Below are positions 49,801 through 61,900 of a DNA stretch of 64,000 nucleotides, in pieces; the first letter of the stretch is position 1; the number at the start of each line of letters is the position of its first letter. The notes under the pieces are model-generated. The model made no database searches. It saw only the letters and a list, made by a program, of their open reading frames with translations, and was not told where the DNA came from. This stretch comes from Phaeodactylum tricornutum CCAP 1055/1 (Eukaryota > Bacillariophyta > Bacillariophyceae > Surirellales > Neidiaceae), in assembly GCF_000150955.2 (NCBI RefSeq), contig NC_011700.1, positions 39,617 through 103,616 on the forward strand, given 5' to 3'. A program made the translations under genes and the position numbers.

Positions 49801-50323
49801 CAAGAAAGCTGCGAAACAAAATGTAGGTTTCGCTAGTCACTGTCAGTCTTGGTCACCTGTAGTATGCCTTCGTCAATTTGGAACTCATTGCTCATTTGTG
49901 TCTGTTCAGAATCCCAACCTTTTTCACTACGATGCTCTCCTGGACGCTGAGTTTGCAGCCACCAACGGCAAGCATGCGGCCGCACTAAAACATTTTGGCG
50001 CCGCGATTCTGTTGGCCGGAAGCCGGCGCTTCCAGAACGACCAAGCCTTGATATACGAACGCTTTGGAGAATACAACGACCGTGAAGGTCAAAAGGACGA
50101 TGCTCGGTATAGTCTGCGACTAGCGATCGAATCATATCAGGTCTGGGGTGCCCGTGGTAAAGCCAATCAAATTCGGCTTAAGCACGCGGGGCTGTTGACG
50201 CCTCCAGCTGAGATTGAGGTAGGAGATTTCAACCCTGACTTCCTTACTCTTCGCCACAAATCCTTAGACACTGCGCATGTGAGGGGGACAGCACAAGTGG
50301 AGAAGCCTTTAGGTGCAGCGTAA
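46865..50323 (+). CDS. STAND-class ATPase with TPR-like array (COG3899 type), copy 2, intact
   Basis: 1123 aa after splicing, from the first ATG at 46865 (the frame runs further up to a TTG). Walker A is GQSGSGKS at residues 84-91; Walker B AMFLDDMQWAD near 238-248. The NTPase part continues through GCYRDTG (sensor-like) and HGNAFFAIQFIKSL, followed by the winged-helix-like LQLMACLGSTF block and SYRWIHDKLQEAAL. A long TPR-like array fills residues 480-1020, closing with NDQALIYERFGEYN and YQVWGARGKANQIRLKH. An 87-nt intron (49823-49909, GTAGGT...TTCAG) is a multiple of three without stop, so retention adds 29 residues; copy 1 has an intron at the identical phase-0 site that does contain stops. 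Such modules usually precede histidine kinases or cyclases; none is here. Ligand and effector unknown. Confidence 0.88.
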   Translation: MPDVEQHRRQSSNAELSWSEISQLTDENWQYISEDSRSGIVEISRAGNLTFSSLDLYGREKEISTLKEAFDRSRSSRELLLISGQSGSGKSALASCVEQPVRQAKGFYLKGKFDLNQQSQPFSAIVSACSRLCEELLQQEEGLSCPGREQNSGSREERSSKQWQSVFSLDEIRTRMHEEMANEVEDLIFVVPGLADVVGIDVIQPLNDSTKDDPLEARNRLNAAFRKFIRVLGCFGPIAMFLDDMQWADLASLELIEFLFTDPEKTGLLILGCYRDTGLDDTNGYQKLLRKLKRRDETTITEIEVRNLSVRYVNEILSDLLRTEKGRTLPLAELVHRKTHGNAFFAIQFIKSLVDSRILKPSDSSAWAWDLEQAEKSTEPTSNVIDLMKSKLKKLPYDVCLTLQLMACLGSTFTFRVFHLIVDEFYNNPLHVDPTKLAVQPLDQRKPEECLQLCVEQGLIVAHRRHSYRWIHDKLQEAALSLLPSDSLPIVQFRIGNLLRQNLSSVEIESSVFVVAALLNEGSEALLTDEQRIQIAHIDLVAGKKAIESSAFVSAKYYLEKGVELLPVGSWNEHYRLTLNIYSTAAEAEYCNGNAVMVERYCDEVLKQIHRPLLDRLPAYKVLIETTGAQGDHKKAAHLTLDVLSQLGCPFPKYAVLIQAYAGLQKARLFQRRLSTEKVNGMRQMTDIKDIWIMSLLDKMFAFAYVGRLPNILLMSILKSLQWTLKKGLSDFAPSTFARVGLVFAAFLNDPKTSEMYAEHCMSLLVRTSSRKAKVKASMIVQSFVFHYLRPLSSTTRPLTHSYELGMKIGAIDDAMWCFFFAQETKVHCGVSLNSIADELSVAIKQMQDLKQVKQEELCYILERVVLDMTGNARDAHLLSAKYLAQDELFARLRQTEDTTMKMYFLRNRMAVAFLFERYDLLMELLEDTGYQKFIEKAQPGVFAVQSMTFRNALACVSVFHRTGDRHYLRLANRLAWKVKKAAKQNVGFASHCQSWSPVVCLRQFGTHCSFVSVQNPNLFHYDALLDAEFAATNGKHAAALKHFGAAILLAGSRRFQNDQALIYERFGEYNDREGQKDDARYSLRLAIESYQVWGARGKANQIRLKHAGLLTPPAEIEVGDFNPDFLTLRHKSLDTAHVRGTAQVEKPLGAA

Positions 50324-50883
50324 GAGCCGAGATGCCCTCAATGACTGGCATCGTTGCCTCCCTTTGCCTATCGTCACGCCGGTGACCTACATCCAGCGTG
50401 GCATCTGTTGCGTGATAGTAAATTAGACGTTCTCCCTGATAAATAGAAAAGGAGGATCCAGAGACATGCGATGGCGAGTGTGTAAGTCGGGCCCGAAGGT
50501 CTCCCACCTCACTGTGAATCTCAACTGGTGTCGTTATAAGCTTACAGTCAGAGTCAGGTAGAAGTGGTCTCCCAGGTAATTCACAATCAAACCCATTTCC
50601 ATTTTAAAATTGAAAGTGCTCGAGAATCTCAAGCAGTAATAAGTAGGTTTTCGGAAGTAGGTCTGGGTATTGACGGTGACTTTGAGTCATGGGGAGACAA
50701 AATCATAAGACGCTGGGAAGGCGTGAATGCGAGCCTGACAGAAACTTTTTACCTGGAACAAGACGGTACCTTGAATTTCACCATGAGATGATGCCTTTAA
50801 GTTGGCTGGAAAACCCCTAACGGTAACCATAATGATTAACTGTAAGAAGATATTTTCTGTCTGCGCTTTCTCCTGCTTTTGGC
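50324..50883. other. Intergenic, no supported gene
   Basis: 560 nt between STAND copy 2 and the METTL21-like gene. It contains TTACAGTCA at 50542-50550. A 75-codon plus-strand frame (50564-50791) lacks any motif and could be an upstream or chance frame. Confidence 0.45.
50542..50550 (+). promoter_or_regulatory. TTACAGTCA motif upstream of the METTL21-like gene
   Basis: One-base variant of the recurring 9-mer in sense orientation, 342 nt before the ATG at 50884, followed by GAGTCAG. Confidence 0.3.
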
Positions 50884-52044
50884 ATGAATTATAGACTGAA
50901 ACGCGGACGTGCTTTGCTACAGAACGGTTGCTGGATGATGATACCATTTTCGATTGGAATGCCGACGGCAACGGTCAACTCTTTCCACGCAACATCAGCC
51001 TTATTCTACTCCTTTATTCCATCACCGACAACAAAAAGGAAGGATTTCCGGCAGCGCATAACGCTTTTCTCTTTCACTGGTGACGGTGAACGTGGAGCTC
51101 TCGATATCACTAGACGAGAAGGGTTGTTTGGCGGTGCCATTCTTTTGATTCCAAAAACGGCCTTCGCTGACGAAAGACCGACATCCGTTTCTGAAGATTT
51201 CGGTTTACTTCGCTCGACATCAGAACTTAAGGATTGCCAAAACGGTGCCTTGGTTTCCGAACAAGCTATTCCAGGCGCCTACGAACAAATATGTATGGGT
51301 TTGTCGGAAAGAACGGTCCCAATTAAAATGAGTGGAAACCGCACAGCAATGCTGCGGCTTGAGCAAGATAGATCGGGTGCTGGCTCCACTGGCATGGCTG
51401 TTTGGAATTCCAGCTTATTGCTGACGCGACTCTTGGAAACTCTCGAGGCACTTCAACCAGGTTGGATAAAAAACGGAAATGTTCTCGAACTGGGTTGTGG
51501 TGTCGGCCTCGTCAGTCTTACAGCTGCAATTCTTGGCGCTGCCAGTGTTGTAGCTACAGACGGTAATCCCAAGGTCGTCGAGCTTGCTTCCCGTAATATT
51601 CAGGCGAACGGCTATGCCGACTGCGTGAAAGCCCAGACGCTTTCGTGGGGACTGTTGGACGCGATGGACAACGCGGATCAAGCGGACTGGCTTGTGGGAT
51701 CCGATCTCACTTATAATGCCGCCAATTGGAGAGTGTTGGCGGAAAGCATGGCAACCATTGTGAAACAAGAAGGGTACATATTATACGTGAGTTTGGGACA
51801 CGCTGCATTTGACGTCAACGCGGAAACGCAAGGCTTCTTGTCGGTGGCCAAAGAGATGGGACTTGTTGAGGTCGTGCACACGGATGCCAATTGGCCATTT
51901 CCTAATATCAAAACCTCCTTAACGGAGGTGCTTCTACGAGAATGTGTCCAACCTATGGAGCATTCGATTGTGAGCCTGGCGAATGGTGGGCGGGTGATGC
52001 TGCTTCAACGGAAATCTACGCAAAAATGGACCAAATCGCGTTGA
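50884..52044 (+). CDS. METTL21/FAM86-like SAM methyltransferase with plastid-lumen-like N-terminus
   Basis: 386 aa. The C-terminal 240 residues are a Methyltransf_16-type domain: TGMAVWNSSLLLTRLLE, then NVLELGCGVGLVSLTAAILGA (SAM loop, about 199-219), VVATDGNPKVVELASRNIQANG (acidic ribose contact) and DWLVGSDLTYN, the DxxY-like element of protein-lysine methyltransferases. The N-terminal 95 residues are unusual: a hydrophobic/basic start, then TRREGLFGGAILLIPKTAFA at 76-95, which resembles a twin-Arg lumen signal with an AFA cut site. If real, this enzyme would enter the thylakoid lumen, odd for this family; the stretch could also be a transit peptide. Substrate is unknown. Confidence 0.8.
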   Translation: MNYRLKRGRALLQNGCWMMIPFSIGMPTATVNSFHATSALFYSFIPSPTTKRKDFRQRITLFSFTGDGERGALDITRREGLFGGAILLIPKTAFADERPTSVSEDFGLLRSTSELKDCQNGALVSEQAIPGAYEQICMGLSERTVPIKMSGNRTAMLRLEQDRSGAGSTGMAVWNSSLLLTRLLETLEALQPGWIKNGNVLELGCGVGLVSLTAAILGAASVVATDGNPKVVELASRNIQANGYADCVKAQTLSWGLLDAMDNADQADWLVGSDLTYNAANWRVLAESMATIVKQEGYILYVSLGHAAFDVNAETQGFLSVAKEMGLVEVVHTDANWPFPNIKTSLTEVLLRECVQPMEHSIVSLANGGRVMLLQRKSTQKWTKSR

Positions 52045-52121
52045 CGCCATTAACTTCCGCTACGCACTCTGATCTAAAAAACGAATCGTAATGAAGATTC
52101 TATCATCCTATTTTCTATGTG

Positions 52122-55100
52122 TCACAGATACTGCTCGGAAGTTTCCGTGTCATCTTCCTCAAAGTCACTTGCATAATGTTCCTCCGTTTCGTCTTCGATA
52201 GGTTCCGCCAATTCTTCGCTCGCATGGATCACTGACTTTTCAATTTCTGTTTCTACTTCTTTTTCTCGTTTAATGTGCGTCTCTGTCTCTTGTGCATGTT
52301 CCCCTGTATTTGAGCGCAAAACCGTTGGTGTCGTCTTTGCCGCCGCCGGTGGAGTAGCAGCAGGCCGTTTGATTGCCTCTTGGTTTTTCAAGGATGCACC
52401 AGCTGCTCCAACCTTTTCGAGTTCATGCAATAAAGTTTCACTTGCCCAAGCGCTGAATTCGGGCTCGCCTGTCCATTCCTCTGTCACCATATTATTGGAC
52501 AGATACGTGACGGTCTGAAGCGTCTTTTGAAATAAGGGAGAAACACTACCGCGTCTTCCCTGTTGAAGATTGTCCTGTGCTAGAGAAGCCGTGGCGTGAA
52601 TCAAATCCACAAGATCATCGCGATTGTCTTTGCTGTAACTTAGGGAGGGCAACACCATATTCAGCAATTGGCCGAGCAAGGAGAACGTGTTGCCGCGGCT
52701 AACGTCTGCAGTCGTAGGCGGCTGCTTGTTGATTATTAAATACAAGACTGCAACCCATTTTTCCTGCGCTATCTGGTCAATGCCTGTTCGTAGAATTATG
52801 CGCTGAAAACATTCCACGCCGTTCCGAGACACGTCCACGTCAACGGACCGACAAACCGAGTAGACGGCAACAGCAATATTCTGCCAAAGATCCTTGTCAG
52901 GTACGGAAGCAAGCGGGTCAAACTCGGAGACTGAATCTTTACTACCGCATTCGGCGCTTGTCTTTTTGACAGCTGCGTCTAACAAAAGATCGACCTTGTG
53001 TCGATATACTTTTTCCAAACATAACATGGCTGGGACTTGCAAAGTCAAGTCACGCTGATAAAATCCTAACACAAATCGCGTCAAGATCCTTGCCAGAGCA
53101 CTAGATGCCTCTTTTGACAGAGAAGGACGCTCTTCTCTGCCCTTTGCCGCTCGTTCTGTCTCAACTGGTATCGCATGCTCTACGGTTGATGCTATTCCGT
53201 CGAAAACGAAAACTCTCGACACACTATGGTTTGCGAGCATGTCAAGCGTATCCCCCATAAAGGCCCAATCGTTGGGTGTTTCGAAGAAATGGTAGCTGGC
53301 ACGCAAAATGATTGCTAAACCACAAGCCATTCGATCAGCAATTTGCCGCACAAAGGTTCTTGGCAAAGTCATCGTAAGCAAATGCAGTGAAGCGCGCAAA
53401 TGCGGACGGAGCTGTTGTGTTGAAACAAATTGTAAGATAGTGAACCAGACTAGTAAGTAGTTGTTGGAAAGCACATACCTCGTCAAAGTCATACAAATGA
53501 ATGCTTGAGCGTAAAACAGTAACAACAATACGCTCAATAAAAAAAGGTGAAGGAACATTCGTGTCCGAAACTAGCTCGAACACCTTCTCAAACGTTTTTA
53601 GAAACATCATGAACAAAGATGGGGCTTGACGCCTGTTGGAAAGTAGCATGCGGGCGGCCAATTCCAGACCAAAGACTGCGTGCTGTTCTTGTATCGGATT
53701 CGAGTCGAATGGGTATTTTTCAACAAATTGTAGCAATGAGGCAATGATTGTCTCCGCATTGGGAAGCATAGCCGACCCCATCTGAACAACTTTTTCAATA
53801 TCGGCCGCTTCGGCTATAGCCATGAGAACTTTGGCGTGCAATGACGCATCGAATTTGTCAGGTACAGTGCTTAGGTGATCATCAAGCGAGTCGTCATCAG
53901 ATGCTTTGCTGCTCTTCTTGAAGAAAGCTCGGAACCATCCCTTCCTGTTCTCGGACACGTCCGGGTCGGCTTTTACCCTATAGTAGCTTTCTAAACTCCG
54001 TTTTGACTTCTTTGCGAACGGTGACAGAGGCAGAACATTACCACTGCTATCTGCAAAGTCATCCAGATCAGAGAGACCCACTGGTAGAGCTTTGGCATCG
54101 CGAAGCGCGCAGATGCACTCGACAAACAATGGCCAGGCTCCAACCACTCTCCGTGCATTCTTTCGGACCATTACAAATCCACTATCAAACGCCAGCAGAC
54201 CACGATGTACGGCTGCACCAGTAATATCATCATAGGAATGTGATGAGCTTGAGCACAGTAACCCTTCAGGAATTGGTTGCTCTGTTTCAGGCACATTTGT
54301 TTCGTCGTCGTCCATAGTCTCGTTGGAAACAGCTGTCTTGGAATTGGAGACAACTGATGTGTCCCCGTCCATATGGATGCAGTCCATGGTTATGCATTCG
54401 GTTACATAATCGCGCCCTTTCGCAAGAAGAAATTCGAGAATTTCATTGAATACCGAGTTCATGTCAAAATGAGCTGCTAGTTTTGCAGTTTGTTGCAATC
54501 CACGCAACGCTTTAACCACCATCGCGTCGTCCCACGATCGCTCGAAAATACCAGGGAAGGAACGCAGGACTGCAATTGCGAGAACTTCAAACATTTCCTT
54601 ATCGTGTAGTCCAGAGCGCGAGGCTTGGCGCCGGGTTCGGCCTGCGGGTGTAAAGAAAGGCGATGCGACTTCCTTGCTTTTGGCCAGGATACTCTCCCAA
54701 GCAGCTCTAGTATCTTCGTGCTCATGCCTTGATACAAGATCCCCCACTTCCCTTCGTACTTGAATCTGATTCTCTTTTATTTGAATATATAGATCCTTCA
54801 AAAATTCGGCTGGCAAATCCTTACCACCATTGATCCCACGATTATTTCGAACGAACTGATCAGATGTCATTCGTTTGTCCTCCTTGATTGTCGGGTTGTG
54901 TAAATCTGTGTTCAGCATTATTGTCGAGAAAGCGAGGACGTAGACAGCGTCAGCGTTGGCAAAAATTGACGCTCCTTGCTGATGGTAGAGTTCTTTGGAA
55001 AAGGCTTCCATAAATCTGTCGATGCACTGAGCTTCGCCGGGCAACCGAAATTTGGACAAGAATTTACGCAAGGCCAGGGCAAAAGGTAGATCCGCAAAGT

Positions 55101-57705
55101 CGTAGAGGCTAGCAAAAGAGGCTCGGACTTCAGCATGGAAAGGATACTCCTTGTCCGGTCCTTTGCTTAAAAATATACCGACTTGTGATTTGTCCAAGCC
55201 TGGCGCCGTGTGCAAGAGTTCTGCTACTCCATGCACACTAATATTACTATCCAACACACCTTGTTCGACAGCCAGCATCCGCCATTTGTCTCCCATGGGA
55301 TCTTGATTAAACATGGTTGCCACCCGTGTCAACGCATGTTTGCGTTTTTTTCGATCGTGCAACATACTTTCGGTTAGATGGTTGGAATAATCAAGCTCGT
55401 CTTCGCTCATGATATCGTCAGAGCTCAGTGTTCGGAACGAATGGAGACTGCCATGACTGCCATTGACGCGGTCCAGAGATGATGACCTGAGCTGCTGTGT
55501 TTCGGTTGATAGGGGTACAACGTCACAACGCCTGACAATGGAATCCAAAATTGCCAACAACCCGTCCATGGCGAGGCGATTCAGTAAGTTCAAAGGCGGC
55601 GCAGCGAGAGAAATGGACAAGTGAGTTACCGCAGGTGCCGTTGTTGCTGTTGCAAAACGCGACCTGGAAGCCTCCGAGTTGGTAGACGCATCCAACGCAA
55701 TCACATCAGTTTGTCCCACGCGCCGTTTGTGGTTACCATCGTATCCTACAGGTTGGGCGGTTTTGCCCAAGGCCGTTACGAGCGATTCGTATAAGTTACT
55801 GCAGGCAACGTCACAATCATAATTGAGGTACAAATCCTGCATCAACGCTGGTTCTTGACAGAATTCGAGTAAACTCTCGAGGGCGATTTCACGCTCTTCA
55901 TCCAACGTGGTATCCAGCAAGCGCAGATGTACTGACGTAAGAAAGACTTCGAGTGGGACTTTCAAATGATTCCGAATCGATTGAAAGAGATTAAAGATAA
56001 CACGAAGCGTCAGACTTAAAATTTGCGTATCGTGCGAAGTACTCCACTGCAAGAGGTACTTGCAGACTTGATTCTGTAAAAGGATAATTTCATCCGGCAT
56101 CAAATCGTCCCGACATGTTTCCAAAGCGATATTGACGGCTGTCAATGACGATACAGTCACACGTTCATCGTGCGTTGCCGGATTGAGCAAATTGGCGAGC
56201 TGTTGCCAAATCTCGAGACGAGCGGTCGTTTGTCTGGTGCCTTGGTTGTCAGTAACAGCTGCGGTGCTACTGCTGGTGGTGGCAAACACTTGTAGGACGA
56301 TTTGTGCCAAGGCGTCGGAGGCTGCGGACTGTAGTAAGGGACTGGCTCGACTGGCCCGGTGCGACACGTGTAAGGTGGTATCGAGTAAGCCCACAATGTG
56401 TCCACTGGAGAGTAATTGGCGGTCGAAATCTACCCCACAGCGGACCACCAGGGCGGCCAGTTCGAGTAATTTAAGAACGACCTTTTCGTCTTGTGCGGCC
56501 TGGCGCTGCTTGGCTGCGGCGTTGGCCGCACTCCCGGCGCCCCGTGGCTGCGCCAGCCCTCCAGCCGTGTGCATCGACGACAACCCCCTTCGGTGCTTGT
56601 ATTCGTCCGCCGCGGTGGTTTCTTCAAAGGTGCATTGGAGCAAGGCTTGTGCAATCATCGTCATACCCCGGGTGGCTTCCGCTGTGGGGGAAACATCCGT
56701 AAAGTCTGTACGGGGCAGAGGCAATAGGAATCCGTAGAGGAGGAACTTATGAATCGCGTTCAAGGCGGCCCCCGTGACGGGAGCGGAGATTTCTCGGGCC
56801 TGTATGGCGTGCAAAAAGGGCGGCAGATAGGTCGCACACGAAGGCAGTCCCCCACTCGGTGGCAGATCGTGGGTGGTCTCGATTGTACCGTCACGAGTGG
56901 TGTCTTTCCACACACTCAATGCCTCGTGCAAATGTTGCAATTCGTCCACGACGACGTGTCGGGTTTCTTCCTCCTCCCGTAGGAATCGATCGTGGGATAA
57001 ATAGCGGTGATCGGCGCGTAGAACGGTAAGGACGTTATGGATTTCGCCCTTGATGACCCGGACCGCCACGTGCGGCGGGACGAGTAGAGTCTGCGTCGTT
57101 CCCGCCGACGCGGGGGAACCCGTGTGGGGGGTTCGTGTAGTCCCCGTTCCGGCCGTGGGAAGGGCATCGGTCTGGGTCGCCGCACAATGGGCCGTCGGCG
57201 GGACGGACTCGGGAACGTGGGGCACGGCTGGACTCGCCAAGGCGGACTCCATGGATACCGCACAATCGACCGAAACTCGTTTCGATGAGACTGGCGAATG
57301 GTCCTCGTCGTGTTCCTCCTCGTCCTCGTTGTTGGTGTCTGTCGCGCTACTACTACTACTACTGCTGGCGGAGGAGGAGGATTCGGAAGATTCGTGAACG
57401 TCCGGCTCTGTCGGCGACGAATTCCCTCGACGCGATGTTGTCGTCTTCGGTATCGATTTGCGGGACAACCGACGTACGTCCGACACGTCGACGTCTTTAC
57501 GGCAATCGTTGACTGTGAGTACTCCACCAACGATGGGGATCGAACCGGAAATGGAACCGAGACCCGCCGTATCTTTGTAGTGACCCTCGTGGGGCAACAG
57601 TCCACCACTCGCAGTGCTAGACGACGACGTTGCCGCACTACCGTGCACCGCAACAACCGACTGATTCTTTGTACCAGTAGCAGTACTGCTACTCGTCGCA
57701 ATCAT
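52122..57705 (-). CDS. Large ARF guanine-nucleotide exchange factor, GBF1/GNOM type
   Basis: 1838 aa after splicing. Exon 1 is 57705-53479 and exon 2 is 53411-52122; the 67-nt phase-0 intron 53478-53412 has a GAG|GTATGT donor and a CAACACAACAG acceptor and joins FDE to LRPHLRASL, as in GBF1. The N-terminal region (DCB/HUS-like helices) carries Ser/Thr-rich inserts. The Sec7 domain spans about residues 805-985: EQGVLDSNISVHGVAELLH, KFRLPGEAQCIDRFMEAF with the catalytic glutamate at about 891, and AFSTIMLNTDLHNP. HDS helical domains follow, and the tail is Glu/Asp-rich. It activates ARF GTPases at the Golgi to drive COPI coat assembly and secretion. The length matches GBF1 (about 1860). Confidence 0.94.
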
Positions 57706-58958
57706 GCTCTACGAAACCGTAGCGTAGTACTACCAGCGACCGTAATAGCGATCGCGCTGCTTCAAAGGGGAAGCAACGGAACGCAACCGGAGCTACACGG
57801 AACACACACCCAACTGTGTTCGGGCCACACGGGACCTGGATCTATTTTCACTGTCAATCGCTCGATACGGCAGGCGGTAGGCAATTGTTGTCTCGTCTCG
57901 TGTGTGTAGCTATATAACGGTAAATCTCATTGTGGGGGCCTGCTTCGACGACTTCCACGGCCCTCCTCCAACAGGCCCAATCCATTCAAAGACTGGTCAT
58001 TTACGATATTTGCCCAAAGATACTAGACGACGAGAATGACCAATGGTTGGGAATTGTCATCCAAGTCGTATGGGACACAAACAAAGCGGTCACTCGTGTC
58101 TCTCTCTCCTGGGGTGGACAACAAAACTGCAGGGCCAAGTTCGCCGAAATGGCCCCCTAATTTCACAAAGGGGAGGGCTTTCTCGTTGAGGTGCCCTCCC
58201 GCAGTCTACCTATCTCATCTTATCTTACCGACCTACCTATTAATTATCTTTCTCTATCGACCAAGCAAGTTCTACGGTTCACTGTTCACTTTTCTCAATC
58301 TACAAACGGTATAGCTTTAAAGAAATCCAGTTCTACAATCTTCAGAAGTTACGAGGTCAAGAGGCCTACCAATGAATGTTCACCACACGATGGTGCACGA
58401 CGATTTACAGTTTTACCGTTCACCCGAAACCAATTTACAGTTCTATATATGTATAACCGTGTAAGCACCAAAGGACGAACAATGCCATCCACGCCAAACC
58501 CTTTCCTCACTCATCCGGTGATTGCATGGCATTGGCTCTAAACTCGACGAGAAGTGCCTTGTCCAAAGAACAGTGAACCCGTGAGCTATGATTAAAGTCC
58601 GAGCCTCGGTAGTTCATTTGGGACCTTGACCAACAGCGTAATGACATTGGCTGTGGAGTTTTCCAGCAGTCGCTCCTTTCACATTACTTCCTACAGTTAT
58701 CACCAGATAAGTCTTTGACCAAAGAACACTAACAGTCAATGGCATAGGTGAGATTGGATTTACTGAAAAAGAAAAGAGCACACCCTTCTGTATAAGGCGG
58801 AAAGACGCGGGATCATGTTTCAATAAACCCATAAGAAATCCCACTGGTAATTTTTAGAGGAATTGGAGAGCAGAAATCGGGAGGCCGCAGAGAGCAGCAG
58901 CCTCGAAGGCGATTGCTCAAGCTACAAGGCATAATCCCGGATGAAGAGTAAGTAGGAT
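57706..58958. other. Intergenic, no supported gene
   Basis: About 1.25 kb between the ARF-GEF start and the STAND copy 3 stop. A TTCACTGTCAATC variant sits about 140 nt upstream of the ARF-GEF ATG. Repeated TTTACAGTT and GTTCACTGTTCAC pieces occur at 58270-58450. Overlapping frames of up to 116 codons have no motif. Confidence 0.45.
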
Positions 58959-61900
58959 CTATTTTCTAGAACTTTGTTGTATGTATGCTGAGTACCACCC
59001 CCCAAGCTGGTCAACTTTAGAATGGGCTCCCCAGTTCAGGTACCCTTGCCAGGCTTCTTGGAAATATTGAGCCGCTTTCTTTTCCTTTCCACGCGCTAAA
59101 CAGTATAGTGCGGCGCGCTCGTTCGCCAAGGCCGCATGGTTGAAAAATCCAGCCTGTCCGGCTCCAGAAATGGCCTCGTCGTAGGATTTTAGAACTTCAT
59201 TGCTCTGTTTTGATACAAGTTTGTACTTTTCTGCCCTGAGGAACATGAACATATGCTCGCATTTGCTGTCCCCTTTGACGACCAACCGACGCATCATGCG
59301 TAAAATCTTTTGGCCACTTCGTTGAAACTCAATGCCACACCCAGACTGTGCTAAGAAGAAATCGGAGAGCCCCACAAAAAGCCAGCACACGACAACTTGC
59401 AAAGTTCTTGACAATTGTACCTTTACAGCTCGGTGCGCATCTAGTTGAGAAGCTCGTATTGAACTGAGATCTTGCATGTAATAAGCATATATTATGCGGT
59501 ATAGACAAATGGTATTGACTTGAATAGCGGCTCCTGCATTCTGACATCTGACCATCCATACGGTATCGTCATATAAATCAGTCGGATTGGTCTCCGCTGT
59601 TGATGTCTGAATGAAATACATCAGTGAGGAGAGTCCTACTTCGTGCACGGTCTGAAAGAAAAGGGTGAGAAAACAGTCGGATGCCCATGCAGAGCTAGAA
59701 TTTGAAATGCCGTACCTGCTTATATTCGCTTAGCATGGTCAGGAAAGTTGGAAGATCTTTCATTAGGGGTGGTATAGGAAGTCCACTCCAAAAATAGAGG
59801 CCACAATAAGAAAGAACTGAGGTACACGCGCACACAACCTCGCCACACTCCATTGCGAGCCGATATCCATACAGAGCTTGACCAACTGCTTCCGAGACGG
59901 TGCCTTGCAAAGGCGTCAAGATCCAACTTCCAACGGCAAGAGATTGCGCTCTTCCAGATTTGCCCGCCTTTTCACCTAAAGACAGCGCAACGGACATGTA
60001 TCGGCTAGCTTCGTTGAAGTGTCGACTTGTTTGGGATAGAATATTCCCAAAGACCACAAATGCTTTTGGAGATTCCCGAGCAACACCGTACTTTGTGCTC
60101 AGTCTGACGATTCTCAACGATGCCACAAAGTAGCTGAAATAGTTTCCCATGGCAAAGAAGGTGAGGGATAGTAATTTTAGAAACCGAACCGTAGCACATG
60201 CTCTTTCGTCAGCCATTTTTGGTAGGCCTGACAAATCCTTTAATGTTTTCCGGGTCAAGATACGTTTTGTCTTGACAATTTCCCAAATTAAAAGCGCTTT
60301 GCTAACTCTGTTGGGAAAAGGTTCATTCAAGCTTCTGAGGACGTCAAACCCTATGTTGAATGCTTCCTCTACATTCCCTTCAACTCGAGAAGACTCCATG
60401 ACAGCTTCGAAAGCACCAAGCTTTTCAAAAATGGACGAACTGCGGGACACCACATCGTTGGCGACTCTCTTACAAGCTTCATGCTCACCGAGGCAACTGT
60501 ACATTCGACATAAATGCGTGCTCAACTCCCAGGTCACAGCAAAGTCTGTTTGCCATCCTCCAACTCGTCCTATCTTTTCCAAACCAGCTGACGCATACTG
60601 GGCAGCCGAGAAGAACGCTAACTTTAGCATTGATTTTTCTGCTGCCCTTCCATTGAGACGAGCAAGTTCAATCAACTTGCGCTCCTCATGCAGCTGAGAA
60701 GAACCTAGATTCAGATGATCCACTGCTGTCCATAGAATAGTATCGTCCTCGGAGCTAGAGGAAAACCTCACCTTTCGAAGCGTGTGTTCGCCTATTAGCA
60801 AATGTATTCGTTCTCTCTTACACGAACTATTCCTGAAAAGGTCATAGGCCGCATCGCGGATAGAATGATGAGTGAATTCGTACCAAGGGATACCGCATCG
60901 TTTAGTGACCAGGCCGTTAACGATAGCTTCGTTCAATGTCTCCTTGAGTTCACTTTCAGACAAATGCTCTGAGTCGTCCAAACGTCCCGAGCCCCAATTT
61001 AAAGGCATGACGTCCGGTTGCAGAGAAGCGTTTCGTGTTGATCCATATGTCGGGACAAGAGGAGCCACCCAATCCATGCAAAACCTCAGTCCAAAGCAGG
61101 CTCCCAAAAACAAAGCATCTTGAGCTGGCTTTGCCAATCGGCTCAGGCGGCCCTTAATCACTGACAAAATTCCAGCTTTTACACCGTTGTCAGCTTCAAT
61201 TTCTAATTCCTTAAGCAAGCCTCCCTCGTCTATTGCCTTTACACAAAGAACGGTCAAGAAAGGGTTGCCCATAGTCTTTTTGAAGAGAATATCCAATTCT
61301 TCGGCTGCAATGTAGCTTTTCGCTTTCTTCAAGGTTTGCTTTGTCATCTCGATCCAATCATTCTTGGAAAGGTTGCGAATACGAATTTTGGTAGCATTTA
61401 CGAGATCTCTATTGACCTGAGCTCGTCGAAAAAGTCCTGGTTCATCAGATGTGATAGCTAACAGAAACCCGCTTACAGGCTCGCCTTCGGATAAGAGCGC
61501 CTCTATCAGAAGCAAACTCAATTGGTCTGCCCATTGCACGTCGTCAAGCAACAAAACTATTCGGGAGGAGATGGGGTGACAAATTGCTCTGAGGAATCGT
61601 TGAAAGAGGAGTTTTATGCGGGTAAACCCAAATTCGTTTCGCCTGAATGATGCTCGGATGTCATTCCAATCTCCATTTCCCTCAGTGTCGTCATCCGATT
61701 CAAGAAAGCCGTCAACGAGCGCCTTGAAGTTGGGAATTAAATGTGAAAGTTGATTGACGTCTGATTCTAGTTCCTCGCAAAGCGCCTTCCGTATTTTCGA
61801 TCGTCTTTCGGAAGCAAGACACTGTACACACAAATCGCTGAAAGCGTCCACAATGGCTGGCCAGGGCTCGCCGACGGGACTGAGTCGAACTTTCCGTATA

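Noticed and set aside
50564-50791. 75-codon frame upstream of the METTL21-like gene
   Set aside because: Considered as an upstream exon, but I could not find a convincing donor and in-phase acceptor linking it to the gene.
53335-53558. Frame change in the ARF-GEF, first read as another homopolymer break
   Set aside because: A consensus GTATGT donor and CAG acceptor give a 67-nt intron that restores the GBF1-like HDS sequence, so it is a normal splice.
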